Positions 62,065-64,000 of a stretch of DNA of 64,000 bases are shown one piece after another. The DNA lies in contig NC_092580.1 of NCBI RefSeq assembly GCF_037975245.1, positions 21,438,501 through 21,502,500 of the forward strand. Reading direction: 5' to 3'. The first letter of the stretch is position 1. Each line of letters begins with the position of its first letter. The position numbers and the translations under genes were made by a program. The notes beneath the pieces were generated by a model. That model worked only from the letters and a program-made list of their open reading frames with translations, did no database searches and had not been told where the DNA came from. This DNA is from Apostichopus japonicus (lineage: Eukaryota > Echinodermata > Holothuroidea > Aspidochirotida > Stichopodidae).

Positions 62065-62525
62065 AGATTATGAAATGAAGTCCTGAGTGTTTGAAATGGT
62101 TGGTAATGAATCTCGACTCTACTTCTGAGTCAGTCACTGTTGACGAGTGAGCCCTTCGTGACCACCACTGGTACCTGTATTTGGCAACGACTGAACTTTT
62201 GCTATGCCATCCACTACGAAGGAGCAGAGGAAGGGGTCGAAACCCCCCAAACATTGGACCCAAAATATACAGGATAGTACAGTCGACCGAGCAGAGGATG
62301 GCAAGATTCACTTCTCGGTGAAGGGGGGAGCAGAAAATGGACAATTCATTTTCGTGTCAGACATCAAGCACGACAAAATTGTGATAAGAAGTGGCAAAGT
62401 GCATGTGGATGAAATTTTACTAGAGGTTAATGGAACAAAGGTAGCTGGATTTACTCTTTGGGACATCTATACCCTCTTCCACGAATACAGTGACCAATTG
62501 CTGTACCTGAAGTGTGTCAAAGCAG
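62065..62525 (+). CDS. MAGI: MAGI-type guanylate kinase, first coding exon (partial gene)
   Basis: MAGI proteins are multi-PDZ and WW scaffolds at tight junctions and synapses. The exon starts after a TTTTTACAG acceptor at 62065; coding begins at ATG 62204 (G at -3) and ends in phase 1 at 62525 before GTAAGA. Its 107 residues match the N-terminal PDZ0 region: KHWTQNIQDSTV corresponds to human KNHWTSRVHECTV, then VKGGAENGQFIFV, ILLEVNGTKVAGF and YLKCVKAG. Four upstream ATGs with short ORFs precede the start. Later exons (guanylate kinase-like, WW, other PDZ domains) lie beyond the window or in the last 1.4 kb, where I saw none. Confidence 0.87.
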
Positions 62526-64000
62526 GTAAGAAACTGTTTGGATTTATGGCATTTTCAGCAAAGAATGAGGAAAGAAATGTTTAAACCATTCATTATTATA
62601 CAGTAGTTGTGTGAGATTATGAATAATTCTACAATCAGTCAATGGTTAAATTCCACTTTTTGGGAATTAGAAATTTTCATGACGGTTCTTCAGTACATAC
62701 TGTGTGTAAGACTGAAAAGTTATAGCAAACGTGTTTACTAATTAAAAGTGAGTTACTAAATTTGTAGATTAAAAGGTGAGCAAAATCATGATTTAGTACT
62801 GGCACATTGCTAAATCCCTCTAAAGTACTTTGATCTCACTTTGTTCTATGTTTCCTGTGTATCTAGATTTTATTCCTTCATCCAAAGATTTTCATTCTGA
62901 ATTCAACTTTCTTGGAGTTTGCTGGTACTGTACGTTTAAATTTGAAATGATTCTAATATTTCTTGGAAATTTGAAATTTCATAGAAAATTCATGACAGAA
63001 AAGATACAGTAGATTATAATTTACATTTTGGAAAAAGTGATGGTGTTTATATAATATTTTGAGTAGGAAAAAAACAAAATTGAATGTGGCAGTTACAGGT
63101 AAGTGTTTTTACAAACTCAACCAAGGAAAGTTAAGGAGTGTTCTTCTAATGCACCAACCCTGACACAGGCTCATTATGGGGGGAAGGGGAGGGTGAGGAG
63201 GTGGGAGAAGGTTCAGGAGTCAGAGCGTTGTTTGATGGTGGTGAAATAGCAGACATTGACAGCACCAAGCCTGCAGTAAAATTATTGCTCTGATAATTAG
63301 TGTGCAAGGTCATGTCCCGACCACCCTGGCTGGCATGAGGGCCCTGCCACACCGGTTGAAGGACTGTATGATCAAAACTAGTAGTAAATTTGAATATACT
63401 GTATATATTTGCCTACGTACATTGGAACCCAGCTACTGAGGGAGTGTTAAACATTTATTTTGAAAATAATTGGTTGTACAGATATATGCAATGGTTTACT
63501 CTTGGGGTACACTGTAAGTTTATTTACATAAAGAGGAAAAGTCAAATAAACCTTTAACTTTGTCAAGTACAAATATATGCCAGTAAAGTTTAACCAAGTT
63601 TACTGAACCACAGCTCAGTTTGTATTTAATATCAAATGCCTACAGTTTTAACTATACGTCTGTATGGAGGTCCCTTTTCTTAGTTTGTGTATATACTAGA
63701 ATCAAATTGAAGAAAGTTCTTGGAATTTGGCTCACAAGAAAGGAAGTTGTGTCTTATTCACTTTCTTGAAGTACTGTATCTGTAAGAGGTGATTTGGATG
63801 TCATCTCATTCTGAGAGACTTTCGATCATTTCAGATATTGTCGGCATTGGCATTGCTGTAAGCAGGAGGCGGACGAATGTTGGCTTAGATGAGCTAAATG
63901 TGAACATTATTACACATGTTTAAGAATGGAAAAGAGATATTGGCCATCACTAAGATTTATCGAGTTGACCATTTTGTATGCATTAAAATACTAATTTACA
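62526..64000. other. MAGI: Start of MAGI intron, no exon recognised
   Basis: No stretch matching the next MAGI exon (NKDLRHFLNQRF region) was found to the window end. A G-rich segment with GGGGAAGGGGAGG lies at 63178-63210. Confidence 0.5.

Overview
The window reads as nuclear DNA of an animal. Genes are split into short exons with GT-AG introns, one intron looks like a minor-spliceosome (U12) AT-AC intron, TTAGGG-type repeats occur internally, and the space between exons is full of decayed LINEs, a Penelope-like element, DNA-transposon derivatives, SINE-like sequence and microsatellites. Protein similarity is strong to both vertebrate and insect members of the families. The repeat content suggests a marine invertebrate deuterostome, perhaps an echinoderm such as a sea cucumber. 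That placement is inference; no single sequence here proves it.

Three host genes are supported. (1) Twinfilin, + strand, nine coding exons from 19299 to 33716. They join in phase to a 351-residue protein with two ADF-H domains and the conserved C-terminal tail. (2) TIMMDC1, a mitochondrial complex I assembly factor, - strand, seven coding exons from 47827 down to 39341, joining in phase to 236 residues. (3) The first coding exon of a MAGI-type membrane-associated guanylate kinase, + strand, 62204-62525, which continues beyond the window. Twinfilin and TIMMDC1 converge across about 5.6 kb without recognisable genes.

Layout: 1-19 kb is a repeat-rich flank. It holds two copies of a LINE-bearing unit about 9.7 kb apart, a broken intron-bearing Gypsy-type integrase gene (5.0-7.05 kb, - strand), fold-back elements, a 618-bp transposon with an 8-bp target duplication, and a P-element-like transposase remnant. 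19.3-33.7 kb is twinfilin; its introns carry LINE 3' ends, a 190-bp ACAT microsatellite and TA-rich tracts. 39.3-47.8 kb is TIMMDC1, with a 5'-truncated LINE reverse transcriptase antisense in one intron, a SINE-like unit in another and a 120-130 bp tandem array in a third. 48-62 kb holds telomere-like repeats inside a small inverted-repeat element, a decayed Penelope-like element with a hammerhead-like 3' motif, an antisense LINE, a tandem satellite of about 200 bp split by a 766-bp hAT-like element, and a 699-bp element with an 8-bp target duplication. MAGI follows.

The genes do not form one pathway: twinfilin controls actin, TIMMDC1 builds respiratory complex I, and MAGI scaffolds cell junctions. 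I found no clearly new multi-gene system. The best observations are the AT-AC intron in twinfilin, several precisely bounded non-autonomous transposons, and the Penelope-like element with its hammerhead-like motif.
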